Positions 9,105-19,932 of a stretch of DNA of 64,000 bases are shown here, piece by piece. Within the stretch, counting starts at the first letter, position 1. The number at the start of each line of letters is the position of its first letter. The DNA comes from Mesorhizobium sp. AR02. GTDB lineage: Bacteria > Pseudomonadota > Alphaproteobacteria > Rhizobiales > Rhizobiaceae. The notes beneath the pieces were generated by a model. That model did not search any database and was not told the DNA's origin. It saw only the letters and a list, made by a program, of their open reading frames with translations. The position numbers were made by a program, and so were the translations under genes. The stretch is taken from assembly GCF_024746835.1 (NCBI RefSeq), contig NZ_CP080530.1, positions 496,001-560,000 of the forward strand, written 5' to 3'.

Positions 9105-9265
9105 CCCCGATTGTGGGAGAAGGTGGATCGGGGGCAGCGCCGAGCCGGATGAGCAGCCGTATTCATGTTGCCAGGCCTCACTCGAGCGTCACCCATGGAT
9201 TTATCCGGGAGACCCGCGGCGGCGGTAGCTTTCGGTGAGGCGATCATCGAACGATTTCTCCTTGG
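9105..9265. repeat. Dispersed intergenic repeat, copy upstream of the M16 genes
   Basis: This stretch is similar to the region upstream of groES (about 20355-20525), in the same orientation relative to the following gene. Shared blocks include CGGGAGACCCG, TTCATGTTGCCA and CTTTCGGTGAGG-like sequence. It has no coding potential that I trust. It is a dispersed intergenic repeat of unknown role sitting in two promoter regions. Confidence 0.6.
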
Positions 9266-9629
9266 TCCTGTGTCTGCGGAATGACAGCGCACGTGCCGTG
9301 CCAAATGACAAACCGTTCAAACCCAAGGAGATTGATATGACACTGCTACGTTGCCTTCCCGACATTGTCTGAGATTGGACAACGCGAAGCGCTTGCGGGT
9401 GGGGACTCGGGCCTCACCCTTGGAATTATCGGGAGACCCGTGACGGCGGTGGCTTTCGGTGAGGCGATCATGGAACGTCTTCTCCTTGGTCCCTAACGTG
9501 TTTGTGGATGTGCACTTACCGTGCCAAATGACAAACCGTTCAAACGCAAGGAGATTGATATGACACTGCTACGTTGCCTTCCCGACATTGTCGGACATTG
9601 GACAACGCGAAGCGCTTGGCGGTGGGGAC
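9197..9629. repeat. Two-copy direct repeat, about 223 bp period
   Basis: Unit 1 (9197-9406) and unit 2 (9422-9629) share long identical blocks, for example CCAAATGACAAACCGTTCAA, ATTGATATGACACTGCTACG and ACAACGCGAAGCGCTT. Unit 1 overlaps the dispersed repeat also seen upstream of groES, and unit 2 carries a shortened version. Each unit contains AAGGAGATTGATATGACACT, a ribosome-site-plus-ATG arrangement leading only to a very short peptide (MTLLRCLPDIV). Confidence 0.75.
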
Positions 9630-10084
9630 GATATCTTGCTCGTGCGGACGAGGATTGAGCGTGCTGCCGCGCAAGCGGGATAGGATGCGCCTCGAACTGC
9701 CTGCGGGTGGCGTTCGAATTGAGTGGCGAAGCTGGTGAAGGCATGGAGGCGATGGTGATCGTCGCGGAACCCTATTCTCGATAGCAGGCCAGGGTCGCAA
9801 CGAGCAGAGGAGTCAGGAGCGTGGCCGGTAGGGAACAGGAGCCGGTCGGGCCACTCGCAGTGGAAGGGTGCTGCATCTAGTATTCCCCGCTCGAACAGAT
9901 GAATGACCGCCCCACCCATATTCGTAAATTGACCGGAGCCGCTTGAGCTGCACGAATAACCGCCGCAGCAGTGCCGTTCATCAAAGTTCGAACTTTAGCG
10001 TGTCACGAGGTGCGCTGTATCAGTGGCCGGTCATCGGTGGTGCTTTCGAGTGGAGTAAGAAGCGCTGCTGCGCATCTCCTCCCC
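9630..10084. other. No supported gene; decayed sequence
   Basis: Several overlapping open frames on both strands lack any recognisable motif. The stretch ends at the group II intron domain V relic. I see nothing else that can be supported. Confidence 0.4.
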
Positions 10085-10118
10085 GAACCGTACGTGCACC
10101 TTTCAGCGCATACGGCTC
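10085..10118 (-). ncRNA. Group II intron domain V (remnant)
   Basis: On the minus strand a 34-nt hairpin begins GAGCCGTATGCGC and ends GCACGTACGGTTC around a GAAA-containing tip. This is the length, loop and conserved AGC...GTACGGTTC form of group II intron catalytic domain V. Sequence continuing to lower coordinates (GGGGAGGAGATGCG) resembles the linker to domain VI. No full intron is present. A reverse-transcriptase fragment nearby lies on the opposite strand, so the intron has been broken and rearranged. Confidence 0.75.
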
Positions 10119-10180
10119 TCTATTCAATCATGGCCCATGGCGATAGCAACATCATGATAGTTTGAGGTGACGGTGCTGCG

Positions 10181-10300
10181 AGATTCGCTATTCCGTCCCT
10201 GACAGACCGCATTGTCCAGCGCGCCATGCCGATGGCCATGGAGCCGATCTGGGAAAGCGACTTCCATCGCCTGTCCTATGGCTTCCGGCCGGAACGTCAG
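10181..10300 (+). pseudogene. Group II intron reverse transcriptase/maturase fragment
   Basis: One frame reads FAIPSLTDRIVQRAM, then EPIWESDFHRLSYGFRPER. This is the conserved RT domain 3 block of group II intron-encoded proteins (compare IPTxxDRxVQ and YGFRPxR in the family). Only about 40 codons survive, with no start or stop of their own. It lies close to a domain V relic but on the other strand. Confidence 0.85.
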
Positions 10301-10303
10301 TAT

Positions 10304-10621
10304 TGGCCAGATTTAGCCCCAGTGGTTTTCGTCAGTGCAGATCGGGGCGGACATTAGCGGCGCCAAAGGTCGAGCGATTCTTGGATGCCGGCGTTCTGTT
10401 TGCGTAATGACTTCTGGAGGGCATCCGTTTCCTCATCCGGGAGATTGAGCGAGCGGCCATCGCCCAGCTCCAGTGCGTACCGGGTCGTGTATCCATGGCA
10501 ACAGATGGAGCGCCGACATTCGAGATCATCTCGGAATGTTCCGCTTTACTTTGCCGGGATTCTTTCCGGCTTCTCCGCGAGGAGGGTTCCGGCCATAAAG
10601 GAGCACCTAAGGCCAGAACTC
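10304..10621. other. Junction region with an unidentified minus-strand fragment
   Basis: On the minus strand (about 10505 to 10370) a frame reads YALELGDGRSLNLPDEETDA followed by LQKSLRKQNAGIQESLDLW and a stop. It looks like the C-terminus of a real but unidentified protein cut off upstream. Nothing else is supported before the IS element at 10622. Confidence 0.35.
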
Positions 10622-10700
10622 CTAGCAGGCTGTTGAAAAAGGGCTCGCGACAGTCTCAGGTTCGTGATTCACTCTGACCACGAAGAGGTGGGAGTGAATC

Positions 10701-11789
10701 GTGCGGGGTGGTGACGGACAGACGGGCGAACTGTTCAGCTATGTGGACCTCGAGGCTCGGGTGCGGCGCGATCATCCGTTGCGCCGTATTCGGGCGATTG
10801 TGAATGAGGCGCTTTCGGCGTTGGAGCGGGAGTTTGCGGCGCTGTACTCGCCGATTGGGCGGCCGTCGATCCCACCGGAGAAGCTGCTGCGTGCGATGCT
10901 GCTGCAGGCGTTCTACTCGATCCGCTCGGAGCGGCTGGAATACGACCTTCTGTTCCGCTGGTTCGTCGGGATTGGCGTCGACGATGCGGCCTGGGATCAT
11001 TCGGTGTTCTCCAAGAACCGTGACCGGCTGCTGGAGGGCGACATCGCTGCAAAGTTCCTGGCGGCGGTGCTGGCGCAACCCAAGGTGAAGAAGCTTCTGT
11101 CGACGGATCACTTCTCGGTCGACGGCACACTGATCGAGGCGTGGGCATCGATGAAGAGCGTCAAACCGAAGGACGGCCCAAGCGGTGGTCATGGCGAGCC
11201 GCCGGCTGAAGGGGGCGGGCGAAACGCGGAAGCGGACTTCCATGGCCACAAGCGATCCAACGACACACATGCCTCGACCACCGATCCGGATGCCCGGCTC
11301 TATCGCAAAGGGCGGGGCAAGGAGGCGAAGCTCTGCTTCATGGGGCATGGGCTGATGGAGAACCGCCATGGCCTTCTGGTCGACGCCTGCCTGACGTTTG
11401 CCGACGGGCATGCTGAGCGGGTGGCCGCACTGCACATGATCGAACCGCGAGCGGAGCGGCCACAGGCGATCACACTCGGTGCCGACAAGGCCTATGACGC
11501 GCAAGACTTCATCAATGAGCTGCGTTCGATGAAGGTGACGCCGCATGTGGCGCAGAACACCAGCGGCCGGAGTTCGGCGATCGACGGGCGCACGACGCGG
11601 CATGGCGGCTATGCTGTCAGTCAGCGTATTCGCAAGCGCATTGAAGAGGCGTTCGGGTGGATCAAGACGGTCGCCGGACAGGCGAAGACGAAGTTGCGTG
11701 GCCGCGACCGCGTCGGATGGGCCTTCACCTTCAACGCCGCCGCCTACAATCTCGTGCGGTTGCCGAAGCTGCTGGCGGTGCCGACATGA
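10701..11789 (+). CDS. IS5-family transposase
   Basis: The 362-residue protein begins with GTG. It has the N-terminal DUF772-type block (RPSIPPEKLLRAMLLQAFYS, WDHSVFSKNRDRLL) and then the DDE core: Asp in FSVDGTLIEAW, Asp in LGADKAYDA and Glu in RIEEAFGWIK. It catalyses transposition of the element defined by the repeats at 10624 and 12128. Its stop overlaps the start of the passenger gene by 4 bp. Confidence 0.93.
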   Translation: MRGGDGQTGELFSYVDLEARVRRDHPLRRIRAIVNEALSALEREFAALYSPIGRPSIPPEKLLRAMLLQAFYSIRSERLEYDLLFRWFVGIGVDDAAWDHSVFSKNRDRLLEGDIAAKFLAAVLAQPKVKKLLSTDHFSVDGTLIEAWASMKSVKPKDGPSGGHGEPPAEGGGRNAEADFHGHKRSNDTHASTTDPDARLYRKGRGKEAKLCFMGHGLMENRHGLLVDACLTFADGHAERVAALHMIEPRAERPQAITLGADKAYDAQDFINELRSMKVTPHVAQNTSGRSSAIDGRTTRHGGYAVSQRIRKRIEEAFGWIKTVAGQAKTKLRGRDRVGWAFTFNAAAYNLVRLPKLLAVPT

Positions 11790-12130
11790 CCGCGCCCGCG
11801 GGCTGTCAACTGATCGGCCGCTGGCGGATCATCGAAGCTGACCTGTGGGATCGCGGCTATCTCGACCTCGGCGGACCCGCCACGGTCACCATTGGGGCCG
11901 ACAACCACGGTGAGATCGCCTTTGGCGCCCTGCTAGCCGGCCTCGATCTCGGGTACGGGCCGTCAATGGTCTTCTTCACATGGGCCGGCTTCGATGAGAT
12001 GGACGAAGTTACCGGCGACGGCTCCGCAGAATTGCTCGACGACGGCTCGATCGACATCACCTTCGCCTATCAGAACGGCGACGAGGCTATCCTCAAGGCC
12101 AAACGTGATCCTTCTTCAACAGCCTGCTAG
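11786..12130 (+). CDS. Small passenger protein of the IS5-family element
   Basis: The 114-residue frame starts at an ATG overlapping the transposase stop (ATGA), so it is translationally coupled. It reads GCQLIGRWRIIEADLWDRGY and later an acidic stretch (DGSIDITFAYQNGDEAIL). No catalytic motif is recognised. It resembles the small hypothetical proteins often found after transposases of this IS group. The TAG stop lies in the CTAG at the element end. Function unknown. Confidence 0.7.
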   Translation: MTAPAGCQLIGRWRIIEADLWDRGYLDLGGPATVTIGADNHGEIAFGALLAGLDLGYGPSMVFFTWAGFDEMDEVTGDGSAELLDDGSIDITFAYQNGDEAILKAKRDPSSTAC

Positions 12131-12690
12131 AGCACGCAGGTTGCCCGTCAGGAAGTCTAGAGCTAGCCACACAGTATTGAGCAAGAGGGGCAATTTGATT
12201 CCCCTGCGACATGTCGCGTGACATTGTGTGATGTACGACGATGTTGGAGATGCGACATAGCCGGTTCGATCGCTCGCCTTGTTTCTAAACGACTTTTTTC
12301 TTTGGCGCGCTTATTGCTTCGTGTCATCCGCAAGCACGTCATGGACCACCGAGAGAATGTCGAAATGGTAGCCACAATGATTTCTGCCGGGGCGACATCC
12401 GGCCTTGCTCAAGACCTTCAGACGCAGAAAAAAGAGGCCGTATTCGCCAATGACTAGTCGCGTGAGGGCTGCATAGGCGCTTTTCCGCAGCTGTTGATCG
12501 GCGCGGTTCGCCCACTCTGCAATCGGTCCGATCAGCTCCTGGATTGTGCTCAAGGAGCGACTTGCCATCCTGACTGCCGCCCGGGCTGCACCCGCGTGCA
12601 GGCTCTCCTCCAAAGGCGACGCTCGGCGCTGCTGCAGAGCGGCGATGAGAAGCCAACTCAAAAATTCCCATTCCGAAAGAGTGAATAGAT
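12131..12690. other. Region without a supported gene
   Basis: A minus-strand frame covers 12823-12311 and contains a coherent-looking stretch (LSEWEFLSWLLIAALQQRR, SLSTIQELIGPIAEWANRA). No family, start site or context supports it as a gene, so I leave it as an unidentified possible fragment. Confidence 0.3.
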
Positions 12691-13682
12691 ATGTACAAGA
12701 TCGGGGCTTTGACGCGCGCGCTATTAACTCGGCGGGCATGGGGATCGGCAACCACTCAGGAGCTGGCCAATGGTTCGAATGGTGCACATCCGCCGCTAGC
12801 GCCGGCCGATTTCGAGCGGGCACTTACGATCAACGATCGCTATAGCGGACTCACTGTCAATGTCCCCGAAATGCCTTTCTGGCTGACTGGGGGTGCAGCG
12901 TTCGTCTACCGCCGGACCAGCCACGGCAAGCGCCAGTTCATGCTGGTCGAAGTCGCCACGGGCGTAAAGCGGCCGCCCTTCGATCAGGCCCGCCTGGCGG
13001 CGGGGCTAAACAGGGCGAGCCATAAGCGGTATCAGGCTGACGATCTTCCCTTCGACCATTTCGAACTGAGCGACCATGATCGCAGGCTCGACTTCCAGAT
13101 TGAGAATGTCCGGTGGAGCTGCGACCTCGCAAGCTATGACTGTACCCGCACCACATCAGGTCTGGACGCCCCGGGCCTTCGGCAGCTCAGCCATCCGAGC
13201 GCGACGGGCACGAGCACCTGTACCTGTTCGACGGTCGGACGGGTGCGCTCAAGAACCAGATCACCTGCGGTGAATGGGTGGTCCGGGGGGTCAACCGTGT
13301 CGATCCGGTCAACCGTCAGATCTGGTTCGAGGCGAGCGGGATGAACCCGGGGGAGGACCCCTATTTCGTCCATGCCTACCGCATCGGCTTCGACGGGAAG
13401 GGGCTGACTGAGCTCACGCCCGAGCCGGCCAACCACCATATCGAGTTCTCTCCTGACGGCCGCTATTATGTCGATCTCTGGTCACGCATCGATCTGCCGC
13501 CGAGCATGGCGCTCTACCGCGCCAGCGACGATGCCAAGCTCATGCAGGTGGAGACCGCCGACCTGTCCGAGCTCGTCGCCGCCGGCTGGCAGCCGCCACT
13601 CAGCTTCCACGCCAAGGGGCGCGACGGCAAGACTGATATCTGGGGCGTGATCCACCTTCCCGCCAATTTCGATCCGAACAAG
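12691..13682 (+). pseudogene. S9-family prolyl oligopeptidase/DPP4-like peptidase, N-terminal part
   Basis: The first frame carries ALTINDRYSGLTVNVPEMPF and [16 protein letters not shown]. Between about 13140 and 13190 the frame shifts and much of the beta-propeller is missing. The family sequence then resumes with [20 protein letters not shown] and runs to FDPNK at 13682, where an IS66 element is inserted. The catalytic domain resumes at 16271. Three lesions (frameshift, deletion, insertion) make it non-functional. Confidence 0.88.
13675..13682. repeat. IS66 target-site duplication, left copy
   Basis: CGAACAAG here is repeated at 16263-16270 on the far side of the IS66 element. Joining the flanks through one copy restores the peptidase frame (FDPNK-KYPV). 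That confirms an 8-bp duplication made by insertion into an existing gene. Confidence 0.93.
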
Positions 13683-13760
13683 GAAAGCGCGAATTTCTCT
13701 GCACCTTTTTCCATTGAGCGTGTTTTGGCATGAAGTGTCCACTTTGGAGGTGGACACCAC

Positions 13761-14228
13761 GTGATTGAGGACGATGAACAGAAACTGCTGGTGAGGCGAA
13801 TTTTGCGTAACGGCCGCCGGCGGTACGACGCGGCGTCAAAAGAGCGGCTCGTTGCGGCCTGCCTTGAGCCTGGCGTGTCGGTATCGCGACTTGCGCTTGA
13901 ACATGGGATCAATGCCAACCTTCTTCGGAAGTGGATGAAGACGACCAAAGACGCCGTTGCTTTGCCGCCACCTGCGCCGTCGGCGTTCATTCCAGTTCAA
14001 GTCAGCGCCGCGGAGTACAGCCTGCCTATGCAGGGCAATTCGGTGGACAGGCCTGCTGCGCGTGGTGAAGAGCGGCTGTCAAAGTCGGAAAGCATGGGCT
14101 CATCGCCACTCGCAGCCAAGGTGAGCGCGTCTTTGCCGAACGGCGTGAAGCTGGTGCTGGAATGCGGTGATGTAGACGCGTTGACGGCGATCATTGGAGC
14201 TCTGGGCCATGTTCAGACTGGGCGCTGA
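13761..14228 (+). CDS. tnpA: IS66 accessory protein TnpA
   Basis: The 155-residue protein has an N-terminal helix-turn-helix (RRRYDAASKERLVAACLEPG, SVSRLALEHGINANLLRKWM) typical of the first IS66 gene, which resembles IS3 OrfA. It is needed together with TnpB and TnpC for transposition. Its end overlaps tnpB by about 20 bp, indicating coupled translation. Confidence 0.92.
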   Translation: MIEDDEQKLLVRRILRNGRRRYDAASKERLVAACLEPGVSVSRLALEHGINANLLRKWMKTTKDAVALPPPAPSAFIPVQVSAAEYSLPMQGNSVDRPAARGEERLSKSESMGSSPLAAKVSASLPNGVKLVLECGDVDALTAIIGALGHVQTGR

Positions 14229-14562
14229 TCTCAACATCTACCTGCACCGCGAGCCGATCGATTTTAGGGCCGGCATCAACAGCCTTGCGGTCCTGGTTCA
14301 GGAGGTGATGGAGCTTGACCCATTTGCGCCTGCGGTCTTTGCATTTTGCAATCGCCGCCGCGACCGGATGAAACTCTTGTTCTTTGACCGGTCCGGCTTC
14401 GTGCTGGTTCTAAAGCGGCTGACCGAGGACAAGTTCCGGTGGCCGCGCCGGGAGACGGCGGTGGTTACGCTGACGACCGAGCAGCTCCATTGGATTCTCG
14501 ACGGCATCGACATCGACGCAATGGTGCGCCATCCGGTGCGGCAATATCAGGTTGCGGGCTGA
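14209..14562 (+). CDS. tnpB: IS66 accessory protein TnpB (Orf2)
   Basis: The frame is chosen from the ATG at 14209, giving the standard start MFRLGADLNIYLHREPIDFR. The signature block FCNRRRDRMKLLFFDRSGFV and WPRRE are diagnostic of IS66 Orf2. The 117-residue length is normal. Biochemical role unresolved; required for transposition in studied members. Confidence 0.94.
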   Translation: MFRLGADLNIYLHREPIDFRAGINSLAVLVQEVMELDPFAPAVFAFCNRRRDRMKLLFFDRSGFVLVLKRLTEDKFRWPRRETAVVTLTTEQLHWILDGIDIDAMVRHPVRQYQVAG

Positions 14563-14616
14563 CGGCTCCCGAATTGTGCGGTTGACGCGTCGGTGCGGTT
14601 CAGATTCAAAACTACG

Positions 14617-16191
14617 ATGAATCGACCTGGTGAACCGACTGTTGAGGAGTTGATGGCGCGCATTGCTGCGCTGCAGGCGCAGAACCGCCAGCTCGCAGAA
14701 CGCGTGGCCAAGCTCGAGGAAGAGTTGGCGCTAGCGCGGCTGCATCGTTTTGCGCCGAAGAGCGAAAAGCACGTTGATCGCCTCTTCAATGAAGCCGAAC
14801 AGATTGCCGATGAAGACGACGCCGGCAGCGAAGATGGCAATGTCGTCGACCTGCCGGACACCGGCTTTCCGTCCACCGAAAAAAAGCCGGAGGGAAAGAA
14901 GCGTGGCCGCAAGGCGCTGCCGGAACACCTTCCGCGCGAGCGCGTCGAGTATGACCTTCCCGAAGATCAGAAGGCCTGTCCTTGCTGTCGTCACCGGATG
15001 CACCACATGGGTGAGGCCGTCACCGAGCAGCTCCATATCGAGGTGAAGGCGAAGGTCCTGCAGAATGTGCGGTTCAAGTATGCATGCCGCCATTGCGACC
15101 GGACCGGCATCAATACGCCTGTTGTCATTGCCCCGATGCCCGCGCAGCCCTTGCCGGGCAGCATCGCCACGGCCTCGACGCTGGCCTTTGCGCTCGTCCA
15201 CAAATATGTCGATGGCACGCCGCTCTACCGTCTGGCCCAGGCCTTCGAGCGTGCCGGCGTTCCCGTCAGCCGCGGCGCTCTGGGCCATTGGGTGATCGGA
15301 TCGAGCGAGAGGCATCTCTCCCGCATCTATGATGCCCTGAAGCTACGGCTTCGGTCACAACCGCTCATCCATGGTGACGAGACGACGGTCCAGGTCCTGA
15401 AGGAAAGGGACAGGGAAGCCACCAGCACATCCTTCATGTGGGCGTATCGGAGTGGAGAGGACAGCGACGAACCGATCGTGCTGCTCGACTATCAGCCCGG
15501 CCGCGGCCAGATCTATCCGCAGGCCTTCCTCGGTGATTACCGCGGCATCCTGATGAGCGATGGCTATACCGCCTGGCGCACGCTGGCAGGAGCGACCCAT
15601 CTGGGGTGCATGGCCCATGCCAGACGTCGCTTCGTCGATGCACTGAAGACCAGAAAGAAAGGCGGCGGCCCGCCGGAGCAGGCGCTGAAGTTCTTCGAAC
15701 AGCTCTACCGGATTGAAAGCCAGACGCGCAACGAAAAGCCGGACAAGGGCGAAACGCGACATCAATGCATCCGCCGTTTCCGCCAGCAACACAGCGTCCC
15801 CATCATGAACGCTCTCAAGGCATGGCTCGACGACATAGCCCCGAAGGTCCTGCCCGACAGCAAGATCGGCGACGCCGTGTCCTACACCCTGAACCAGTGG
15901 GAGTACCTGACGCGCTACACCGAAGACGGCAGGATGCCGATCGACAACAACCTGCTTGAGCGCGACATCAGGATTTTTGCCACTGGAAGAAAGAGTTGGC
16001 TGTTCAGCGACACTGTGGACGGAGCCAGGGCCAGTGCCGTCGTCTACAGCCTCATGCTGACATGCCGAGCTTGCGGCATCGAGCCCTTGGCCTATTTGCG
16101 CCACGTCCTCACGGAATTGCCGCAGCGCGCGGACAATGCCGACATCACCGATCTCTTGCCATTCAACTTCGCCAAAACCGCCGCTACTTGA
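14617..16191 (+). CDS. tnpC: IS66-family transposase TnpC
   Basis: The protein of about 524 residues has an N-terminal leucine-rich coiled coil ([20 protein letters not shown]), a CPCC...CRHC zinc-finger-like region near residues 125-165, and the DDE core: Asp in [11 protein letters not shown], Asp in LMSDGYTAW and Glu in NNLLERDIR. The ATG at 14617 is preferred over an upstream in-frame GTG (14593). It is intact and likely active. Confidence 0.94.
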   Translation: MNRPGEPTVEELMARIAALQAQNRQLAERVAKLEEELALARLHRFAPKSEKHVDRLFNEAEQIADEDDAGSEDGNVVDLPDTGFPSTEKKPEGKKRGRKALPEHLPRERVEYDLPEDQKACPCCRHRMHHMGEAVTEQLHIEVKAKVLQNVRFKYACRHCDRTGINTPVVIAPMPAQPLPGSIATASTLAFALVHKYVDGTPLYRLAQAFERAGVPVSRGALGHWVIGSSERHLSRIYDALKLRLRSQPLIHGDETTVQVLKERDREATSTSFMWAYRSGEDSDEPIVLLDYQPGRGQIYPQAFLGDYRGILMSDGYTAWRTLAGATHLGCMAHARRRFVDALKTRKKGGGPPEQALKFFEQLYRIESQTRNEKPDKGETRHQCIRRFRQQHSVPIMNALKAWLDDIAPKVLPDSKIGDAVSYTLNQWEYLTRYTEDGRMPIDNNLLERDIRIFATGRKSWLFSDTVDGARASAVVYSLMLTCRACGIEPLAYLRHVLTELPQRADNADITDLLPFNFAKTAAT

Positions 16192-16270
16192 TCCGATGCA
16201 ACTGGCCGACAGCGACCCCGGTCAAACGGGCCGCGTCAACGCGCATGGAAATGAGCGCTTACCGAACAAG

Positions 16271-16996
16271 AAGTACCCGGTGGTTGAGAATATCTATGCC
16301 GGGCCCCAGGGCTCCTTTGTCCCGAAATCCTTCTCAAGGTGGATAGAGCCGCTCACGCAGTTGGGCTTCGTCGTTGCGCAGATCGATGGCATGGGTACCA
16401 ACAACCGCTCGCGCGCCTTCCATGATGTTGCCTGGAAAAATCTGAAGGACGCAGGCTTCCCAGACCGCATTCTGTGGCACACGGCGGCGGCCGCAATGTT
16501 TCCGTGGTACGACGTCTCCAATGTTGGCATTTTCGGAACGTCCGCCGGTGGCCAGAGCGCGGTGGGCGCGCTGCTCTTCCATCCCAAATTTTACAAGGCT
16601 GCGGTCGCCAACAGCGGCTGCTACGACAACCGGATAGACAAGATCTGGTGGAACGAACTGTGGATGGGATGGCCGGTCGGAATTGAATATTCGCAATCTT
16701 CCGCCATCGACAATGCTCACAGGCTGCAGGGCAAGCTTATGATCGTGGTGGGCGAAATGGACCACAATGTCGACCCCTCCTCCGCGTTCCAGCTTGCCGA
16801 CCGGCTCATCAAGGCGGGCAAAGATTTCGACATGGTCTACGTTCCTGGCGCCGGTCACGGTACGCCAGGCACCTATGCCCAGCTCAAACTCCTGGACTTC
16901 TTCGTTCGCAATATTCTCGGTCAGACGCCACCCAACTGGAACACCACACCGCTCGAGCTGCAGAAGGCTCGTCATGACGACGATGACGACCGGTAG
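16271..16996 (+). pseudogene. S9-family peptidase, C-terminal catalytic part
   Basis: This is the continuation of the peptidase interrupted at 13682. It has the alpha/beta-hydrolase catalytic triad: Ser in GTSAGGQSA, Asp in [10 protein letters not shown] and His in GAGHGTPG. The family blocks [11 protein letters not shown] and [19 protein letters not shown] are present. Taken alone it keeps the active site, but it has no start signals and is separated from its propeller domain. Confidence 0.9.
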
Positions 16997-17253
16997 CTTG
17001 TGCCGCGTGCAATTATTAGCTCGCCTTCCTGGCGGTAATCAGAGCGACGCGCGAGCAGATGGTGCCCGCAGGACGAGCATGGCCGTTTAAGACTTGCGCT
17101 ACGTATTGAGGATCGGCTCGACCGCGACAAATATCGGTGCGTTGCGTCGGCAGCACGATCTATCTGGGCAGCCTGCTTGATGGGCGCGCCGGCAAACCCC
17201 GTCTGTGCGATTGCAGGATCCAACTTCAGCAAATCGTCGATTCCTGAAGGTGT
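16997..17253. other. No supported gene
   Basis: The stretch lies between the peptidase end and the broken TauE/SafE frame. A minus-strand frame (LKLDPAIAQTGFAGAPIKQA) looks protein-like but is unassigned and has no clear start. It may be the tail of whatever sequence recombined into the TauE/SafE gene. Confidence 0.3.
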
Positions 17254-18078
17254 TCAGGGGAAAAGCCGCAAATCGACGCCGCTTCCGCTCGCTGTCGCGC
17301 CACGGAGCATACCGCCAGCCCGATCCGTTCGATGATGTCCGGCGTGAGAAGCACCACATTGCGTTCCCCAACGGTGGTGACGATTGCCTTGGCAATAGAA
17401 GAACCCTCGTCGGTCTTTGCCGTCGTCGACTGCAGACATCGAGGCGGCCCGTCGGTCCGGAGCCGCCGCGGTTCTCATCCCGAGATAGGCGAGGGAGGCG
17501 CGAACGGTTCCGGTCGGTCGGCTCTCGCGGCGCATAGAGGCTGAAGCTTTCGGGGTCGGCATCCAGTTGCTCGTCGATATGATTGAACATTGCCCGCAGC
17601 GGCGTTGCAGCCACCCACCATCGGACCCCATCTCCGCCGCCCCCGCCACGTCGAGGAAACCTCCGGCGGCGCCCAGCGGCGGCACCAGGCGGGTGGGAAC
17701 CGGATTGCTGGGAATCTTGCGGAACGACCGGAGGAACAGCCAGAGCCCGATCACGGCGAGATAGGTCGTGACGTAGGGTTTCACCATGTCGCCGTCGAAG
17801 GAGGTCAGCACGAAGGCGCCGAGGCAGCCGCCAAGAATGCCGAACGGTGCAAGCCGCCAGAACAGCTTCCAGTCGATATTGCGGTGGTAATGGTGCGCCG
17901 TGCCGGAAGCGGCCGTGGTGAACACTTCCGCCGCGTGCACCGCGGCCGAAGCCTGCGCCGGCGGAACGCCGAAGGAAAGCAGAACCGTGGAGGAGACCGC
18001 GCCATAGGCCATGCCGATCGCACCGTCGACCGCCTGGGCGAGAAAGCCGACTATGGCGAACAGAATGAAGTCAGTCAT
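17254..18078 (-). pseudogene. TSUP/TauE-SafE-family membrane permease, truncated by frameshift or recombination
   Basis: The first about 145 residues are typical of sulfite/organosulfur exporters of the TSUP family: several membrane spans, MTDFILFAIVGFLAQAVDGA and FGVPPAQASAAVHAAEVF. At GGFLDVAGA the normal second-half repeat (family form GGFLDxxGGGGWGP) fails: the WGPMV continuation is in another frame for a few codons and is then lost. The remaining C-terminus reads as non-membrane sequence, so the protein is non-functional. Confidence 0.8.
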
Positions 18079-18151
18079 TGGCGTCCACCATAAAACTGCC
18101 GCCGCATGTAGCCCTGTGGGTCGGGCAGCCGGCTTGGACCCGCGTCACAGA

Positions 18152-18177
18152 AAAGGGCGGCATCGCTGCCGCCCTTT
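18152..18177. terminator. Rho-independent-type terminator downstream of groEL
   Basis: The arms AAAGGGCGGCA and TGCCGCCCTTT form a perfect 11-bp stem with a TCGC loop. Read on the minus strand it ends in a short T-run (TTTTCTG), as expected for termination of the groES-groEL transcript. It is near-symmetric and may also work for the opposite strand. Confidence 0.8.
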
Positions 18178-18202
18178 CCGAGATCGTTGAGGTACGTGGA
18201 CC

Positions 18203-18244
18203 TTAGAATTCCATGCCGCCACTCAAGCCCGCTTGCGGGCTTGA
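18203..18244 (-). repeat. Duplicated groEL C-terminal codons plus hairpin
   Basis: About 60 bp beyond the groEL stop, the minus strand again reads SGGMEF followed by a stop, a second GroEL-type C-terminus. Between the two ends lies a 9-bp hairpin, TCAAGCCCG/CGGGCTTGA (18223-18244). This suggests a relic of recombination between two groEL genes, which are often multicopy in rhizobia. Confidence 0.55.
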
Positions 18245-18279
18245 GCAACTTTAATTCATGGGCGTGCTTATGGATTTCC

Positions 18280-19932
<1,653 letters not shown>

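Larger units (their letters stand above)
10622..12130. mobile_element. IS5-family insertion sequence with passenger gene, complete
   Basis: The left end AGCAGGCTGTTGAAAAAG (10624-10641) and the right end CTTCTTCAACAGCCTGCT (12111-12128) are inverted repeats with one mismatch in 18. Both ends are bordered by CTAG (10622-10625 and 12127-12130), which can serve as a target duplication of the CTAR/YTAR type used by IS5 relatives. The element carries a transposase and a small second gene and looks intact. Confidence 0.85.
13683..16262. mobile_element. IS66-family insertion sequence, complete (2580 bp)
   Basis: The left end GAAAGCGCGAATTTCT and the right end, read inward as GTAAGCGCTCATTTCC, form imperfect inverted repeats starting with the family G(T)AAGCG. 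The element carries the full tnpA-tnpB-tnpC set and is flanked by an 8-bp direct repeat (CGAACAAG). It interrupts an S9 peptidase gene. Confidence 0.95.

Noticed and set aside
6663..9228. Long plus-strand frames (365 and 506 codons) opposite the M16 genes
   Set aside because: They mirror the M16 coding frames, have no family motifs and no ribosome sites.
12311..12823. 170-codon minus-strand frame as a possible gene
   Set aside because: It overlaps the start of the peptidase pseudogene, has no recognised family and no ribosome site; kept only as an unresolved region.
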